Source: JANOBJ01 sp031411575 (GTDB lineage Bacteria; Pseudomonadota; Gammaproteobacteria; Burkholderiales; Burkholderiaceae_C). From it: a stretch of 5,772 nt of DNA. The notes below the pieces were generated by a model. The model was not told the DNA's origin, ran no database searches, and saw nothing but the letters and a program-made list of their open reading frames with translations. The position numbers and the translations under genes were made by a program. How positions within the stretch are numbered: the stretch's first letter is position 1; every line of letters starts with the position of its first letter. Shown piece after piece: positions 5,102 to 5,772 of this stretch. The DNA lies in NCBI GenBank assembly GCA_031411575.1, contig JANOBJ010000226.1, positions 1 to 5,772 of the forward strand, read 5' to 3'.

Positions 5102-5772
5102 ATGAAACACATTTGATTCATCGGCGCATCGGGGCTAATGGGCCACGGCATCGCCAAAAACCTGCTCGCCAAAGGCTTTGCCGTGTCACTCACCGTGCAC
5201 CGCAACCGCGACGGCGTGGCCGACCTGCTGGCGGCCGGCGCTACCGAGGTGGCCTCGCCTGCCGCGCTGGGCGCCTGCGACGCGGTGATGCTGTGCGTGA
5301 CCGGCTCGCCCCAGGTGGAGGCCGCGCTGACCGGGCCTGATGGCGTGCTGTCGGCCGCCCGGCCCGGCCTGCTGGTGATCGACACCTCTACCAGCGAACC
5401 CGAGTCCACCCAGCGTCTGGCGGCCCTGTGCGCGGCCCGTGGCGCGGTGCTGGTGGACGCGCCGCTCGCGCGCACGCCGGTCGAGGCCGAACTCGGCAAA
5501 CTCAACACCATGGTCGGCGCCACGCCCGAGGTGTTCGCGCAGGTCAAGCCCGTGCTGCAGGCGTATTGCGAGAACATCTTTCACGTGGGTGGCCCGGGCG
5601 CCGGGCACATCATCAAATTGCTGAACAATTTCATCGCGCAGGCTATCTGCACCGCCACCGCCGAGGCGTTTGCGGTGGGCGCCAAGGCTGGCGTGGAGGT
5701 GCAGCAACTGGTGAATGTGGTGTCAGCAGGCGCGGTCAACTCCGGCATCTTCCAGGCCATGGCCAAGACGCT
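5102..5772 (+). pseudogene. NAD(P)-dependent 3-hydroxyisobutyrate dehydrogenase-like oxidoreductase, partial, with TGA at codon 5
   Basis: The frame from ATG 5102 reads MKHI, then TGA (5114-5116), then FIGASGLMGHGIAKNLLAKG and stays open to the window end, 223 codons in all. Family members typically start M-x-x-IGFIG, so one change (GGA to TGA) explains the stop. Counting the stop as residue 5, visible parts are a Rossmann dinucleotide loop GASGLMG (8-14; GxxGxxG, one residue longer than the common GxGxxG), the substrate block VDAPLARTPVEAELGKLNTMVGA (starting near 118), and the catalytic segment GPGAGHIIKLLNNF with Lys172 and Asn176. The ART after VDAPL replaces the usual SGG, which I believe also occurs in a subfamily. 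These enzymes oxidise beta-hydroxyacids with NAD(P)+. No in-frame start lies between the TGA and the loop; ATG 5138 would remove the first beta strand. The rest of the gene shows no decay, so it is a very recent mutation, a sequencing error, or read-through. It is divergent from tctCBA. Confidence 0.7.

Noticed and set aside
5114..5116. TGA as a selenocysteine or reassigned glycine codon
   Set aside because: The family has glycine, not a redox residue, here. Several other genes in the window end with TGA, and I see no obvious selenocysteine-insertion hairpin just downstream.

Overview
The window looks like high-GC betaproteobacterial DNA, most likely Burkholderiales and possibly Comamonadaceae. 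This rests on strongly GC-biased third codon positions, a Bug-type tripartite tricarboxylate transporter (a family greatly expanded in Burkholderiales), and an AT-rich repeat-like segment resembling dispersed repeats I recall from Comamonadaceae. The taxonomic call is inference; there is no rRNA or other marker gene here.

Left half (1-1928, + strand) is an arsenic-resistance operon entered at its 3' part. It contains the C-terminal end of an ArsR-type repressor with a cysteine-rich tail, then arsI (a dioxygenase-fold C-As lyase), arsC (an arsenate reductase of the low-molecular-weight phosphatase fold), and an aquaporin/MIP channel that overlaps arsC by ATGA. No arsB or acr3 pump lies in the visible part. 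The implied route is that ArsI releases As(III) from trivalent methyl- or aryl-arsenicals, ArsC makes As(III) from arsenate, and the channel lets neutral As(OH)3 leave down its gradient. The channel has NPV and NPA motifs, lacks the usual arginine after the second motif, and carries an AT-rich in-frame segment that looks like a repeat exapted into the coding sequence.

Middle (1945-4911, - strand) is a compact tctC-tctB-tctA operon. It encodes a periplasmic Bug-type binding protein, a small membrane subunit and a large membrane subunit of a tripartite tricarboxylate (TTT) transporter. Its end converges on the aquaporin gene with only 16 bp between the stop codons.

Right end (4912-5772) has a 190-bp divergent regulatory region with a perfect 17-bp palindrome, AACTGGTCAGACCAGTT, of the type bound by FadR/GntR-family regulators. 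It is followed by a + strand gene of the 3-hydroxyisobutyrate dehydrogenase-like family that runs off the window. That gene has a good ribosome binding site and canonical N-terminus, but codon 5 is TGA where the family normally has glycine. It is therefore a very recent pseudogene, a sequencing error, or a recoded gene. Transporter and dehydrogenase probably form one organic-acid uptake and catabolism locus unrelated in function to the arsenic operon.
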